Shown here: positions 16,199 to 26,131 of the stretch, piece after piece
Layout of the letters: each line of letters opens with the position of its first letter
Numbering within the stretch: position 1 is the stretch's first letter
Source: CAZOWW01 sp964583765
GTDB lineage: Bacteria > Actinomycetota > Actinomycetes > Actinomycetales > Kineosporiaceae
DNA length: 52,695 bases
Assembly: GCA_964583765.1 (NCBI GenBank)
Contig: CAZOWW010000022.1
Location: 1-52,695, forward strand
Direction of reading: 5' to 3'
The notes under the pieces: model-generated
What the model was told of the DNA's origin: nothing
Database searches by the model: none
Seen by the model: only the letters and a program-made list of their open reading frames with translations
Program-made: the position numbers and the translations under genes

Positions 16199-18634
16199 TC
16201 ACCTGCGATCGCCCGAGGTCGGTTCGTCACGGCGGGCTGCGTCGTGCTCTCGGCCCACCGGATTGATCCGGCCGATGGCCGTGATGGCGACGGCCAGCGC
16301 GACACCGATGGCCACCGCCTCCGCGAGGCCGTCCACCGGGATCTCCAGTTCGAGGAAGTCACGCACGCCAGGCAGGATCAGGCAGGCGGCGAACACCCCG
16401 CCCATCGTGGCGATCAGCGCGGTCTTCCACGTGTTCATCGGGCCGGCGAGCGTGGCCAGCACCCACAGGCCGGCGATGACGAGGGTGACGGCCGCAGCGG
16501 TGTGCGCCTGCGCCGCCGGGACGCCGAGCAGGCGGGCCACATCGTAGGAGGCGAACACCCCGGCCCCGATCATGGCGCCGACCGGGAGGGAGAACCGCAG
16601 GACCCGGGTCAGGAAGCCGGCCCGGTAGCGGCGCCGGCCGGGTGACAGGGCGAGCACGAAGCCGGGCAGCCCGATCGTCAGCGCCGAGATCACCGTGAGT
16701 TGCCGTGGCAGGAACGGGAACGTCAACCCGGCCACTGCCACGGCCAGGGCCAGCGCCGCGGAGTAGACGTTCTTGACCACGAACAGACCCGCGACCCGTT
16801 CGATGTTGGCCATCACCCGTCGTCCTTCGTCGATCACGACGGGGAGCCGATCGAACCGGTTGTCGACCAGGATCAGGCGAGCCACGGACCGGGCCGCGGG
16901 CGCCCCCGACCCCATCGCGATGCCCAGGTCCGCTTCCTTGAGGGCGAGCAGGTCGTTCACCCCGTCCCCGGTCATCGCCACGACGTGACCGCGTGCCTGC
17001 AGGGCACGCACCAGCGCCCGCTTCTGCTGTGGTGTCACCCGCGCGAATACGGCGTGGTCGTGCGCGGCCTGCGCCATGGCCTCAGGATCCTCGGGCAGCT
17101 GCCGGGCATCGATGATCCGGTCCGCCCCTGGGACCCCGACCCTGGCCGCCACCGCCGCGATCGTGCGCGGGTGATCGCCCGAGATCACCTTCACGGCGAT
17201 TCCCTGCTCGACCAGGTAACCGATGGTGTCGGCTGCGTCCGCCCGGATCACCTCGTCGAAGATGAGCAGGGCGATCGGCACGATCGGCGGCAACGCGGCG
17301 TCCTGGCTCGGCGATCGGACCGCCGCACCCAGCAGGAGAACGCGGCGCCCTTCTGCCGCAAGCTCGTTGGCGCGACCGAGAACGAGGGGGTCCGCGCTGC
17401 CGTCGGCCAGGATCACATCGGGGGCACCGAGTACCCAGCTACCGTGCTCGACGAAGGTGATCGCGCTCCACTTACGGGCCGAGGAGAACCCCACGGTGCT
17501 CGAGACCGCCCACCCCGGCGAGGTCGCGAAGGCCCGAGCCAGGGCCCGCTCCGTGCTGTTCGGCGACGGCTGCACGGCCATCTCCCCCAGTACCCCGTCC
17601 ACCAGAACCCGATCCACCAGCATCAGAGGTCCGTCACCGGACGACGCCGGGATCGTCCGTCCGGCCTCCGGCGGCACCAACCGGTACTCGGCGAACCCCA
17701 CGACCCCTTCGGTGAGGGTGCCAGTCTTGTCCACGCAGAGGGTGTCCACTCTGGCCAGCAGTTCGACGGCCGGCAGCTCCTGCACGAGCACCTGATGCCG
17801 GGCCAGCGTGAGCGCGGCGAGCAGGAAGGCCAGGCTGGTCAGCAGGACGAGCCCCTCGGGCACCATCCCCACCAGGCCGGCGGTCGCGCGGGTGACAGCG
17901 TCCTGCCAGCTGCGCTGGCTGCGCATCTGGCTCCAGAACAGGATCGGGCCGACCACCACGACGACCCAGGAGATGTAGCCGAGCAAACGGTTGATGCCGG
18001 TGACCAGCTCGCTCCGGACGACGCTGAACCGCTGGACGTCGGCTGTGAGCCGGTGCGCGTACGCTCGCTCCCCAATCTGTGTGACCTGCACCACTCCAGT
18101 GCCGGCGACGACGACCGAGCCGGACAGGACCTGTTCGCCCGTCCTCTTCACCACAGGATCGGATTCCCCGGTCAGCAGCGACTCGTCGACCTCCAGTTCC
18201 TCGGTCTGCAGCACCACCCCGTCGACGGGCACCTGTTCCCCGGACGCGAGTTCCAGCACATCGTCCAGGACGACCTCACCGGACGCGATCCCGGCCACCT
18301 CGCCGTCGCGCCGCACCCGCACGTGCGGAACCGCCAGCACCGACAACCGGGCCAGCCCCCGCTTGGCGCGCAACTCCTGGCCCACCCCGACCAAGGTGTT
18401 CACCACCAGCACGACCCCGAACGTGGCGTCCCGCCAGGAACCGGCGACCAGTACCAACACCAGCAAACTGCCCAGCAGGGCATTGAACCGGGTGAGCACA
18501 TTGGCCCGCAGAACGTGCGCGAAGGACCTTCCGGTGCGCTCCCGCACGGCATTCACCTGGCCGCGACGCACTCGTTCGGCGACCTGTCCCGCGGTCAACC
18601 CTGCAGGTGCGGGCCCGCCGCCGACGCCGGTCAC
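16199..18634 (-). CDS. CtpE-like P-type cation-transporting ATPase
   Basis: An 811-residue P-type ATPase. Motifs in order: TGES (about 155-158) in the actuator domain, MVPEGLVLLTS (about 257-267) in the M4 helix, DKTGTLTEG (about 302-310) with the phosphorylated Asp, and TGDGVNDLLALKEADLGIAMGSG in the hinge. The PEGL helix without a CPC motif excludes heavy-metal pumps and fits the CtpE group, which imports calcium in mycobacteria (family knowledge); the ion here is not proven. The N-terminal cation ATPase domain (LTAGQVAERVRRGQVN) is short. The GTG at 18634 sits nine bases after GCGAGG; an ATG at 18643 abuts that site directly and is less likely. Confidence 0.9.
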   Translation of the reverse strand: MTGVGGGPAPAGLTAGQVAERVRRGQVNAVRERTGRSFAHVLRANVLTRFNALLGSLLVLVLVAGSWRDATFGVVLVVNTLVGVGQELRAKRGLARLSVLAVPHVRVRRDGEVAGIASGEVVLDDVLELASGEQVPVDGVVLQTEELEVDESLLTGESDPVVKRTGEQVLSGSVVVAGTGVVQVTQIGERAYAHRLTADVQRFSVVRSELVTGINRLLGYISWVVVVVGPILFWSQMRSQRSWQDAVTRATAGLVGMVPEGLVLLTSLAFLLAALTLARHQVLVQELPAVELLARVDTLCVDKTGTLTEGVVGFAEYRLVPPEAGRTIPASSGDGPLMLVDRVLVDGVLGEMAVQPSPNSTERALARAFATSPGWAVSSTVGFSSARKWSAITFVEHGSWVLGAPDVILADGSADPLVLGRANELAAEGRRVLLLGAAVRSPSQDAALPPIVPIALLIFDEVIRADAADTIGYLVEQGIAVKVISGDHPRTIAAVAARVGVPGADRIIDARQLPEDPEAMAQAAHDHAVFARVTPQQKRALVRALQARGHVVAMTGDGVNDLLALKEADLGIAMGSGAPAARSVARLILVDNRFDRLPVVIDEGRRVMANIERVAGLFVVKNVYSAALALAVAVAGLTFPFLPRQLTVISALTIGLPGFVLALSPGRRRYRAGFLTRVLRFSLPVGAMIGAGVFASYDVARLLGVPAAQAHTAAAVTLVIAGLWVLATLAGPMNTWKTALIATMGGVFAACLILPGVRDFLELEIPVDGLAEAVAIGVALAVAITAIGRINPVGREHDAARRDEPTSGDRR

Positions 18635-18807
18635 ACCCGGCATCCTCGCAGGCAGCAGGGGCCACCGCGCGCCAGGAGCAGTTCCGGCACCGTGGCAGAC
18701 CCGACGGCGGGCACCCCGGTGCCGACGCGGGCCGGAGCCCGATGACCTCGCGGGAGCGCCCCGGAGCGTCCGGCGCGCGAACCGGGTACGTCGCGCGGAT
18801 CACGACC

Positions 18808-21800
18808 TCAGAGGTCGCGGACCACCCGGGCCAGCCCGAGCGCGCGGATCGAGTTCATCACGTCCTCCAGGAGCACCGGCCGGCCGACGCCGTCCGCCAG
18901 GGGCAGCCGCCAGTTCGGGTACTCGTCGCAGGTGCCCGGCTGGTTGATCGCGCGACGGTCCCCGACCGCGTCGGCGAGCGCCACGCCCACAAGCTTGGAA
19001 CGCGTGCGGGTCAGCAGCCGGTGCAGTGCCTCGACCTTGTCCCGCTCGGTCGGGTTCCCCTCCAGCAGGCCCCGCTCCCGGAGCAGGGCGAGCACGGCCG
19101 CCTGCTCGGCGGCGTCGATCTGCTGTTCCTCCTCGACCGGCCGGGTGAGCAGGCCGAGCCGGTCCCGCAGCTCGATGTGCTCGCCCGCCAGGTAGCCGGA
19201 GGTCGGGGGCAGGTCGTGGGTGGTCACGGTGGCCAGGCACAGCTCGCGCCAGGCCTCGGGAGGACGCGGGTGCACGCCGTCCCGCTCGAACCAGAGGATC
19301 GAGGTGCCCAGCAGCCCGCGCTCGCGCAGGTAGTCACGCACCCACGGCTCGACCGTGCCCAGGTCCTCGCCCACGACGAGTGCACCGGAGCGCTCGGCCT
19401 CCAGGGCCAGGATGCCGATCAACGCCTCGTGGTCGTAGCGCACGTACGTGCCGGCCGCAGGCCCGCAGCCCGCAGGCACCCACCAGAGGCGGAACAGGCC
19501 GATGATGTGGTCCACCCGCAGGCCGCCCGCGTGACGCAGGACGGTCCGTAACATGTCGCGGTAGGGCACGTAGCCCAGCTCGGCGAGCCGGTCCGGGCGC
19601 CACGGGGGCTGGCTCCAGTCCTGTCCCTGCTGGTTGAAGGCGTCGGGCGGGGCACCGACGCTCACCCCGCGGGCGAGCACGCTGTCCAGGGCCCAGGCGT
19701 CGGCACCGGCGGGGTGCACCCCGACCGCGAGGTCGTGGATCACCCCGATCGGCATCCCGGCCGACAGTGCCTCACGCTGTACGCGCTCGAGTTGTTCGTC
19801 CAGGCACCACTGCAGCCAGGAGTAGAACTCGATCCGTCGGGCCAGTTCCTCGCGGACCTCGCCCATGGCCGGACCGTGCGGGTCCCGGGCGTGGTCGGGC
19901 CAGGACGTCGCGGGCAGGCCGTACCGCTCGGCGAGCGCGCACCAGGTCGCGAAGTCCCGTAGGCCCTCGCCCTCCCGCGCGACGAAGGTCTCGAAGGCGA
20001 CCTGCCGGGACCGGCTGCGTGGCTGCGCGAAGACGATCTCCAGGGCGGACCGCTTGGACGCCCAGACGGAGTCCCGGTCGAGTTCCCCCGCGTCGAGGTT
20101 GCAGGCGCGCATCGCCTCGGCCTGCCACTCGATGACGGCGCGATCGGTGGAGACCAGGTAGGCCACCTCGGGGATGTCCTCGACCCGTAGGTAGATCGGG
20201 TTCACGAACCGCCGGGTGGCCGGAAGGTAGGGCGACGGCTGCATGGGGGCGACCGGATCTGCGGCGTGCAGCGGGTTCACGAGGACGAACCCGGCCCTGT
20301 GTTCCTGGGCGCTCCACACGGTCAGCTCGGCCAGGTCGGCCAGGTCGCCCAGTCCCCAGGAACGCTGCGAACGCACCGAGTAGAGCTGGGTCATGAAGCC
20401 CCAGGCCCGCCGGTCGGCCAGCGCGGGGGGCAGGGTGAGCCGCTGCGGGGTGACGATGAGCGGGGCCGCCAGCTCACCGCCGGGGTGGCGGGCGCACAGG
20501 CGGTGGTAGCCGACCGGCAGATCGCCGTCCAGCACGAAACTGGCCTCGCCGATCAGGCGCCCGTCGACGACCCGCGGCTCCACCCAGCGGTCCTCCTGGG
20601 TGAGCCCGCGACGGCCGCCGTCCTCCAGCTCTGCCCAGATCTCGATCTCCTCGCCGTGGTCCACGTGCACCATCACATGGGCACAGGACCCCTGGCGGAC
20701 CACGGTGACCACGGGGAGGACCGAACGCCACCAGCGGTCCTGCGACTCCACCAGCGACCGCTCCACGGCGTTCTCGCCCCGCGCGTCCACGCCGAGCGCA
20801 CCGAGTACCCGTACGAGGGTCTCGGCGGAGACACGGGTGTGCCGGCCCTGCCAGTCCCAGAACTCGGTGGACACGCCGTAGGCGTGAGCCAGTTCGACCA
20901 GCCGCGGGGACGGCGGCAGGCCCAGGACGGCGTCGGGGCCGGGGGCCTGCGCGCTCGCCGGCGGTTCGGGCGAGGCGGAAACGGCGTCGGGAACCGTGGC
21001 CATGGCCTCGGCCACGGTGCGGTGCGGCAGGCCGTCCGCGGAGTGCTCCGCGTCCTCGAGCAGCGGCAGGCCGGAAGTCATCGGGACGTCGTGCGCTGCC
21101 GGACCGCTCACGGTCTCCCGGGCGTCGGCAACCGATGCCTGGGCGGGTGCCCTGTCCGTGTCGAGCGCACCGTCCGTGTCGGGCGCACCGTCCGTGTCGG
21201 GCGCACCGTCCGTGCTGGGCGCCTGGGCGGTCGTACCGCTCACGGCGGGCCCATCGTCCAGGTCGAGCACGTGGGCGGGTGCCCTGTCCGTGTCGGGCGC
21301 ACCGTCCGTGCTGGGCGCCTGGGCGGTCGGCGACTCCTCGCCCTCGACGTCGTCGCTCCCGGTTGTCGTGCGGGCCACCGCCTCATCGGGCATCGTCGGA
21401 TCGAGCAGAGCGGGATCGGGCAGGGTCGGATCGGGCAGGGTCGGATCGGGCAGAGCGGGATCGGCCTCGCTCACGCCGACGGACTCGGGCTCCCCGACGG
21501 CATCCCGCACGCCGGCGATGCTCCCGAGGGTCGCGCTCTCCGCATCACCCTCATCCGGGCGAGGGGCCGTGGGATCGAGACCGACGGCAGTGCCGGCCTC
21601 CTCGGACCCGGACCCGGCGTCGACGGAAGCGGACCCAGCCTCCTCGGACATGGACATGGACCCGGCGTCCACGGATGCGGACCGGGCCTCCTCGGCCACG
21701 CGTCCTGGCTCGGGGTCGTCGAGCTCATCGGGGCTCAGCGGGCGCTCGGCCGGCGGGGCCCAGGACAGCTTGGGGGGACCCTGGACCGGACCGGGCACAG

Positions 21801-22281
21801 GGACGGCGAGATCGTCGGGCGTGCCCGCGTCCCGCAGCGGCTCGGTGAGGGCCCGCAGCGCCTCGTCCCTGGTGCGTTCGCCGTCCATGGATCGCTCTCT
21901 CTCCGCGGACCGGTCGGCCACCTCCCGCGGGTGCGGGGCGGTCTGCACAGTGGAACAGGTCGCCGTGACCGGCCCCGAGCCCCGCACGGAGGCCGGTGAG
22001 AGGTCCCTGGCCGACGCGAGTGCCTCCTCGGCAGCATCTGCCACGGCCGCGACGATCTCCGGATCGACCATGCCCGCGGGGTCCGCGACCGCGGGCCAGC
22101 CCACTCCGGACACCGGCCCCCGCCCCGAGGAACGGGGCGATCCTGTGGGGACGGCGGACGCCTCGACCGGCGCGGGGCGCGCCCCTTCGTCGACCGGCTC
22201 GGCGGCGGAAGGCACCGCCGGATGGTCTGACGGCGCGGAGACGTCCACGACGGGATCCGCGATCTCGGGTTGATCGGTCAC
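18808..22281 (-). CDS. malQ: 4-alpha-glucanotransferase with long acidic N-terminal extension
   Basis: A 1,157-residue protein. From about residue 450 it is a GH77 amylomaltase that transfers maltodextrin segments in glycogen and maltose metabolism: an actinobacterial N-domain (LVELAHAYGVSTEFWDW), SYSVRS-like LYSVRSQRSWGLGDLADL, GLRVDHIIGLFRLWWVP with the nucleophile Asp, and VVGEDLGTVEPWV with the acid/base Glu. Residues 1-440 are Asp/Glu/Ala/Pro/Thr-rich, repetitive and probably disordered; this is unusual, since most MalQ proteins are near 700 residues. The GTG at 22281 has GGAAG eight bases upstream, and the frame is open throughout, so the extension is likely translated. A shorter form starting near residue 128 is possible. 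Confidence 0.88.
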   Translation of the reverse strand: MTDQPEIADPVVDVSAPSDHPAVPSAAEPVDEGARPAPVEASAVPTGSPRSSGRGPVSGVGWPAVADPAGMVDPEIVAAVADAAEEALASARDLSPASVRGSGPVTATCSTVQTAPHPREVADRSAERERSMDGERTRDEALRALTEPLRDAGTPDDLAVPVPGPVQGPPKLSWAPPAERPLSPDELDDPEPGRVAEEARSASVDAGSMSMSEEAGSASVDAGSGSEEAGTAVGLDPTAPRPDEGDAESATLGSIAGVRDAVGEPESVGVSEADPALPDPTLPDPTLPDPALLDPTMPDEAVARTTTGSDDVEGEESPTAQAPSTDGAPDTDRAPAHVLDLDDGPAVSGTTAQAPSTDGAPDTDGAPDTDGALDTDRAPAQASVADARETVSGPAAHDVPMTSGLPLLEDAEHSADGLPHRTVAEAMATVPDAVSASPEPPASAQAPGPDAVLGLPPSPRLVELAHAYGVSTEFWDWQGRHTRVSAETLVRVLGALGVDARGENAVERSLVESQDRWWRSVLPVVTVVRQGSCAHVMVHVDHGEEIEIWAELEDGGRRGLTQEDRWVEPRVVDGRLIGEASFVLDGDLPVGYHRLCARHPGGELAAPLIVTPQRLTLPPALADRRAWGFMTQLYSVRSQRSWGLGDLADLAELTVWSAQEHRAGFVLVNPLHAADPVAPMQPSPYLPATRRFVNPIYLRVEDIPEVAYLVSTDRAVIEWQAEAMRACNLDAGELDRDSVWASKRSALEIVFAQPRSRSRQVAFETFVAREGEGLRDFATWCALAERYGLPATSWPDHARDPHGPAMGEVREELARRIEFYSWLQWCLDEQLERVQREALSAGMPIGVIHDLAVGVHPAGADAWALDSVLARGVSVGAPPDAFNQQGQDWSQPPWRPDRLAELGYVPYRDMLRTVLRHAGGLRVDHIIGLFRLWWVPAGCGPAAGTYVRYDHEALIGILALEAERSGALVVGEDLGTVEPWVRDYLRERGLLGTSILWFERDGVHPRPPEAWRELCLATVTTHDLPPTSGYLAGEHIELRDRLGLLTRPVEEEQQIDAAEQAAVLALLRERGLLEGNPTERDKVEALHRLLTRTRSKLVGVALADAVGDRRAINQPGTCDEYPNWRLPLADGVGRPVLLEDVMNSIRALGLARVVRDL
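21154..21458. repeat. 18-bp and 15-bp tandem repeats in malQ extension
   Basis: Four 18-bp units (GTCCGTGTCGGGCGCACC type) lie at 21154-21225, with a partial second block near 21286. Four 15-bp units (GATCGGGCAGGGTCG type) lie at 21399-21458. They encode TDGAPD-type hexapeptides and LPDPT/LPDPA pentapeptides in the MalQ extension. Confidence 0.85.
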
Positions 22282-22428
22282 GGCTGCGCTTCCACGGGTC
22301 GGGGCATTACCGGAATCCTGCCAGAATTCGAGCCGTTCGTCGGCTCATGACATCCGGGAACCGCGGATCGTCCGAGGATCGGCGGACTCTCGGAAAAGAT
22401 CACGGAGGGCTCGGGGACGCCGCTCGCG

Positions 22429-22434
22429 ATTATA
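22429..22434 (-). promoter_or_regulatory. candidate malQ promoter -10 box
   Basis: On the minus strand this is a perfect TATAAT, striking in such GC-rich DNA, about 150 bp upstream of the malQ start. Two direct TGTGA half-sites lie just upstream of it. No convincing -35 box is visible. The rest of the malQ/oligopeptidase gap shows no gene. Confidence 0.4.
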
Positions 22435-22547
22435 CGCACAGTCACAATTCTCACACTCTGCGTCGTCGAGCCGTCTCCGGTCGTCCGCAGGCCTCTCGAT
22501 CGTCCACAGACGGCGCCGACCACCGGGAGCGAGAGCCCGTCACGCCC

Positions 22548-22553
22548 TAGGCT
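22548..22553 (+). promoter_or_regulatory. candidate -10 box for leaderless oligopeptidase transcript
   Basis: TAGGCT fits TANNNT and is followed by six bases and the ATG at 22560. No Shine-Dalgarno sequence precedes this ATG, so leaderless initiation is the simplest reading. Confidence 0.55.
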
Positions 22554-22559
22554 CAACCC

Positions 22560-24737
22560 ATGGTCGACTCCCCCGCAGGCGCTCCGGCGACGCCACCGAC
22601 GTCCTCCATCCCGCGCTACCCCGTGGCCCCTCGGGTCGACGTGGTGGACGATCTCCACGGCCGGCTCGTGGCCGACCCCTACCGTTGGTTGGAGAACGCC
22701 GAGGCCGAGGAGACCGAGCAGTGGTCGACCGCGCAGGACGAGCTGTTGGCCGCCGAGGCAGCCCGCTGGCCGGGCCGTGACCATCTCGCCACCCGGCTGC
22801 GGGCCCTGTTGGGCGCGGGGGTCGTCTCGGTGCCGATCTGGCGCGGCGAGCGGCAGTTCTTCGTCCGGCGCCGGGGCGACCAGGAACACGGCGTCCTCTA
22901 CGTCAGTGAACCCGGACCGGACGGCACGCGGCACGAGCGGGTCCTCGTGGACCCGATCGCCCTCGACCCCGAGGGGACCACGACCCTGGACGCCTGGCAG
23001 CCCAGCATCGAGGGCGACCGGCTCGCCTACCAGGTGTCCGAGGGCGGCACCGAGGAGAGCATCCTGCGGGTGCTCGACCTGGTCACCGGGCAGGAGGTGG
23101 ACCCGCCCATCGACCGGGCACGCTATTCGCCGATCGCCTGGCTCCCGGGCGGCCAGGCCTACTACTACGTGCGCAGGCTCGCTCCCGAGACCCTGCCGGA
23201 GCAGGAACGGCAGTTCCACCGGCGCGTGTGGTTGCACCAGGTGGGCACCGACCCCGACCAGGACGTCGAGATCTTCGGCACCGGACTGAACCTTCGCAAC
23301 TACTACGAGGCCTGGGTCAGCCGCAACGGCAACTGGCTGGTGATCACCGCCGCCACGGGTACCGCTCCCCGGAACGACGCCTGGATCGCCGACCTGTCTG
23401 ACGGCGACCCCGCCGCTCCCGACCTGCGGCCCGTGGCCGTGGGCCTGGACGCCCAGGCCGACCCCTACGTGGGTCGTGACGGCCGCCTGTACGTCGCCAC
23501 GGATCTGGACGCCCCCCGCGGACGGGTGGCGGTGACGTCCCCCGAGGATCCGGGACCCGAGACCTGGCGGGATCTGCTCCGTCAGGACGACGAGGCGGTC
23601 CTGGAGGACTACGTCATCCTCGACGGCCCGGAGTTGGGCGATTCCCCGGTACTGCTGGCCAGTTGGACCCGGCACGCGGTGTCCGAGATCACCGTGCACG
23701 ACCTCGCCACCGGAGAACGCCTCGAGGGCGAGCGCGGCGAGGTACGGCTACCCGGGATCGGCACGGTCGGCGGGCTGGTCCCCCGCCCGGAGGCCGGCCA
23801 CGAGGCCTGGTTCAGCTACACCGATCACACCACGACCCCGCACGTCTACCGCTTCGACGCCCGCGACCACTCGGTGTCCCTCTTCGCCACGCCCCCGGGC
23901 ACGGTCGAGGTACCGGACGTGGTCACCCGCCAGGTGAGCTACTTCTCCGCGGACGGCACCGAGGTCCGGATGTTCGTGACCACGCGCAGCGACGCGGTGG
24001 ACGACGACGGCAGGCCACGCGGTCCCCGCCCCACCGTCCTCTACGGCTACGGCGGCTTCGGTCTGCCGATGGTGCCCGGATACTCGGCGAGCATCCTGGC
24101 CTGGATCGAAGCGGGCGGTACCTACGCCGTGGCCAACCTCCGCGGTGGGTCCGAGGAGGGCGAGGAGTGGCATCGAGCGGGCATGCTCGCCCACAAGCAG
24201 AACGTCTTCGACGACTTCCACGCGGCCGCCGAGTACCTCGTCGCCCAGGGGTGGACCACGTCGGAGGAACTGGGCATCCAGGGCGGCTCGAACGGCGGGT
24301 TGCTCGTCGGCGCGGTTCTGACCCAACGGCCGGAGCTGTACGCAGCTGTCGCCTGCTCGGCCCCCCTCCTCGACATGGTGCGGTACGAGCAGTTCGGGCT
24401 CGGCGCCACCTGGAACGAGGAGTACGGCACCGCCACGGACGCGGAGCAGCTGGACTGGCTTCTCGGGTACAGCCCTTACCACCGGGTGGAAGAGGGCACC
24501 GCCTATCCCGCGGTGCTGTTCACCATCTTCGACGGGGACACGCGGGTGGACACCCTGCACGCCCGCAAGATGGCGGCGGCCCTGCAGTACGCCACCACGT
24601 CCACCCGCCCGATCCTGGTCCGCCGAGAGAAGAACGTCGGGCACAGCGCACGATCGCTCTCCCGCACCGTGGCCCTCAACGCGGACACCCTGGCCTTCCT
24701 CGCCACGTGGACAGGGCTGGCCCTGCCTCCGGGCTGA
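22560..24737 (+). CDS. S9A prolyl oligopeptidase family serine peptidase
   Basis: A 725-residue cytoplasmic peptidase with an N-terminal seven-bladed propeller and a C-terminal alpha/beta hydrolase domain. YGYGGFG precedes the nucleophile Ser577 in GGSNGG; the Asp lies in DGDTRVD and the His in KNVGHSA, completing the triad. GGSNGG is typical of prolyl oligopeptidase, whereas oligopeptidase B usually has GRSAGG (family knowledge). It would cut short peptides, probably after proline. The start PRYPVAPRVDVVDDLHGRLV with DPYRWLEN matches the family N-terminus, which supports ATG 22560. It is divergent from malQ. Confidence 0.93.
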   Translation: MVDSPAGAPATPPTSSIPRYPVAPRVDVVDDLHGRLVADPYRWLENAEAEETEQWSTAQDELLAAEAARWPGRDHLATRLRALLGAGVVSVPIWRGERQFFVRRRGDQEHGVLYVSEPGPDGTRHERVLVDPIALDPEGTTTLDAWQPSIEGDRLAYQVSEGGTEESILRVLDLVTGQEVDPPIDRARYSPIAWLPGGQAYYYVRRLAPETLPEQERQFHRRVWLHQVGTDPDQDVEIFGTGLNLRNYYEAWVSRNGNWLVITAATGTAPRNDAWIADLSDGDPAAPDLRPVAVGLDAQADPYVGRDGRLYVATDLDAPRGRVAVTSPEDPGPETWRDLLRQDDEAVLEDYVILDGPELGDSPVLLASWTRHAVSEITVHDLATGERLEGERGEVRLPGIGTVGGLVPRPEAGHEAWFSYTDHTTTPHVYRFDARDHSVSLFATPPGTVEVPDVVTRQVSYFSADGTEVRMFVTTRSDAVDDDGRPRGPRPTVLYGYGGFGLPMVPGYSASILAWIEAGGTYAVANLRGGSEEGEEWHRAGMLAHKQNVFDDFHAAAEYLVAQGWTTSEELGIQGGSNGGLLVGAVLTQRPELYAAVACSAPLLDMVRYEQFGLGATWNEEYGTATDAEQLDWLLGYSPYHRVEEGTAYPAVLFTIFDGDTRVDTLHARKMAAALQYATTSTRPILVRREKNVGHSARSLSRTVALNADTLAFLATWTGLALPPG

Positions 24738-24739
24738 GC

Positions 24740-24787
24740 GCCCCGCACCGCCGGCCCCCACCGCGGAGGACGGGCACCGGCGGGGCA
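24740..24787. terminator. GC-rich imperfect hairpin after oligopeptidase
   Basis: GCCCCGC-acc-GCCGG on the left can pair with CCGGCGGGGC on the right, with a bulge in the left arm. It lies directly after the oligopeptidase stop and may end its transcript. Confidence 0.35.
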
Positions 24788-24883
24788 CGATGCGGGAGAA
24801 GGCGTCCGGCGGCGAGGTGCCACCGGCAGGCGGGGTCGGACGGACCAGGACCGGCGGAATCGCTGTCGGCGGAAGGGATCTGC

Positions 24884-26131
24884 GTGTTGCACTCGATCTG
24901 CCAGAGAGGCGACTCCTCGACCTGCGGCTGGGTCTGGGACCTGACCGGGAACAAGACGGCCGGCAGGGTCACCGAGGCCGTTCTCGGGACCCCGCTGCGA
25001 ATCGCGGTCATCCTCCTCGTGGCCTTGCTGGCGCGTCTGCTCATCCATCGGTTGATCAGCCGCACCGCCGACAAGATCGCCGACGGCCGGGACGCGTTGT
25101 CGCGGCCGGACGCCGGTCGATCGGCCACGGCGATGGCCTTCGTGGCCGCGCCCCTGCTCACCGCCCGCAGGGTCCAGCGCGCGAAGACGCTCGCCTCGGT
25201 GCTCAACAGCGTGACCACCGGCGTCATCGGCACCGTCGTCATGTTGCTGATCATGGGAGAGCTCGGGTACTCGCTCGGGCCCCTCCTGGCGAGCGCGGGT
25301 ATTGCCGGGGTGGCGCTCGGATTCGGTGCCCAGACCCTGGTGAAGGACCTTCTCGCGGGCATCTTCCTGCTCCTCGAGGACCAGTACGGGGTGGGCGACT
25401 CGGTCGTCCTCGGCGAGGCGTCCGGCCTGGTCGAGGCGGTCGGCCTGCGGGTGACCCGCCTGCGGGACGTCGAGGGCACGGTCTGGTACGTCCGCAACGG
25501 CGAGATCCTCAGCGTGGGCAACCGTTCCCAGGAGTGGGCCAGGGCCGTGCTCGACGTCACCGTCTCCTACGGCGAGGACCTGGAGCGGGTCAAGGCGCTG
25601 CTGCTCGAGATCGCCGCCGAGGTGCGCGCCGACGAGGAATTCGGGTCACTGATGATCGAGGACCCCGAGGTGTGGGGCGTCGAGGCGCTCAACGCCGAGG
25701 GGGTCGTCGTCCGGCTCGTCGCCAAGACCCAGCCGTTGCAGCAGTGGCAGGTCGCCAGGGAGCTCCGCCGGCTGATCACCCGGCGGTTCGATCTCGAGGG
25801 AATCCAGGTGCCGCTGCAACAGCGTGCGGTGTGGGTACGGGACTCCGAGTGGGACTCGACGGACCTCGACGGCACTCCCGCCGAGGCTGGCAAGGACCCC
25901 CAGAGCGCCGCGCCGGTCGAGGCCGTGGCGGGAGCGGCCGCCTCCCGTGGCCGGGGCCACGGGCGTACCTCTCGCCGGAACCGCCGGCCGGGCGAAGTGG
26001 CAGCCGACGGCCCGCTGGCCGAACCCTCTGGCCAGGGCACCCCCCTCGAGGATCGAGCGGCCGAGGCAACGTCCCTCACGACCAAAGCAGCGTCTCTCAT
26101 GACCGAGGCAACGCCCCCGAAGACCGAGTAG
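24884..26131 (+). CDS. MscS family mechanosensitive ion channel
   Basis: A 415-residue membrane protein. Two or three helices (LRIAVILLVALLARLLIH, VTTGVIGTVVMLLIMGELG) lead into the pore helix region LLASAGIAGVALGFGAQTLVKDLLAG, the MscS signature, followed by the beta domain (YGVGDSVVLGEASGLVEAVGLRVTRLRD, VWYVRNGEI) and the C-terminal alpha/beta domain. Such channels open when membrane tension rises and release solutes on osmotic downshock. The last 90 residues are low complexity. A GTG at 24884 is chosen for GGAAGGG seven bases upstream; TTG at 24887 is an alternative. Earlier in-frame sequence overlaps the oligopeptidase and is not conserved-looking. The stop codon lies within a tandem repeat. 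Confidence 0.88.
   Translation: MLHSICQRGDSSTCGWVWDLTGNKTAGRVTEAVLGTPLRIAVILLVALLARLLIHRLISRTADKIADGRDALSRPDAGRSATAMAFVAAPLLTARRVQRAKTLASVLNSVTTGVIGTVVMLLIMGELGYSLGPLLASAGIAGVALGFGAQTLVKDLLAGIFLLLEDQYGVGDSVVLGEASGLVEAVGLRVTRLRDVEGTVWYVRNGEILSVGNRSQEWARAVLDVTVSYGEDLERVKALLLEIAAEVRADEEFGSLMIEDPEVWGVEALNAEGVVVRLVAKTQPLQQWQVARELRRLITRRFDLEGIQVPLQQRAVWVRDSEWDSTDLDGTPAEAGKDPQSAAPVEAVAGAAASRGRGHGRTSRRNRRPGEVAADGPLAEPSGQGTPLEDRAAEATSLTTKAASLMTEATPPKTE

Noticed and set aside
16700..18745. 681-residue plus-strand frame
   Set aside because: It is antisense to the P-type ATPase and rich in His, Gln, Arg and Asp, typical of a complementary frame.
20266..22273. Two long plus-strand frames opposite malQ
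   Set aside because: The 577- and 425-residue frames mirror the malQ repeats and have no domain or ribosome site.
23663..24883. N-terminal extension of the MscS channel
   Set aside because: It overlaps the oligopeptidase gene out of frame and has shadow composition; the GTG at 24884 has its own ribosome site.
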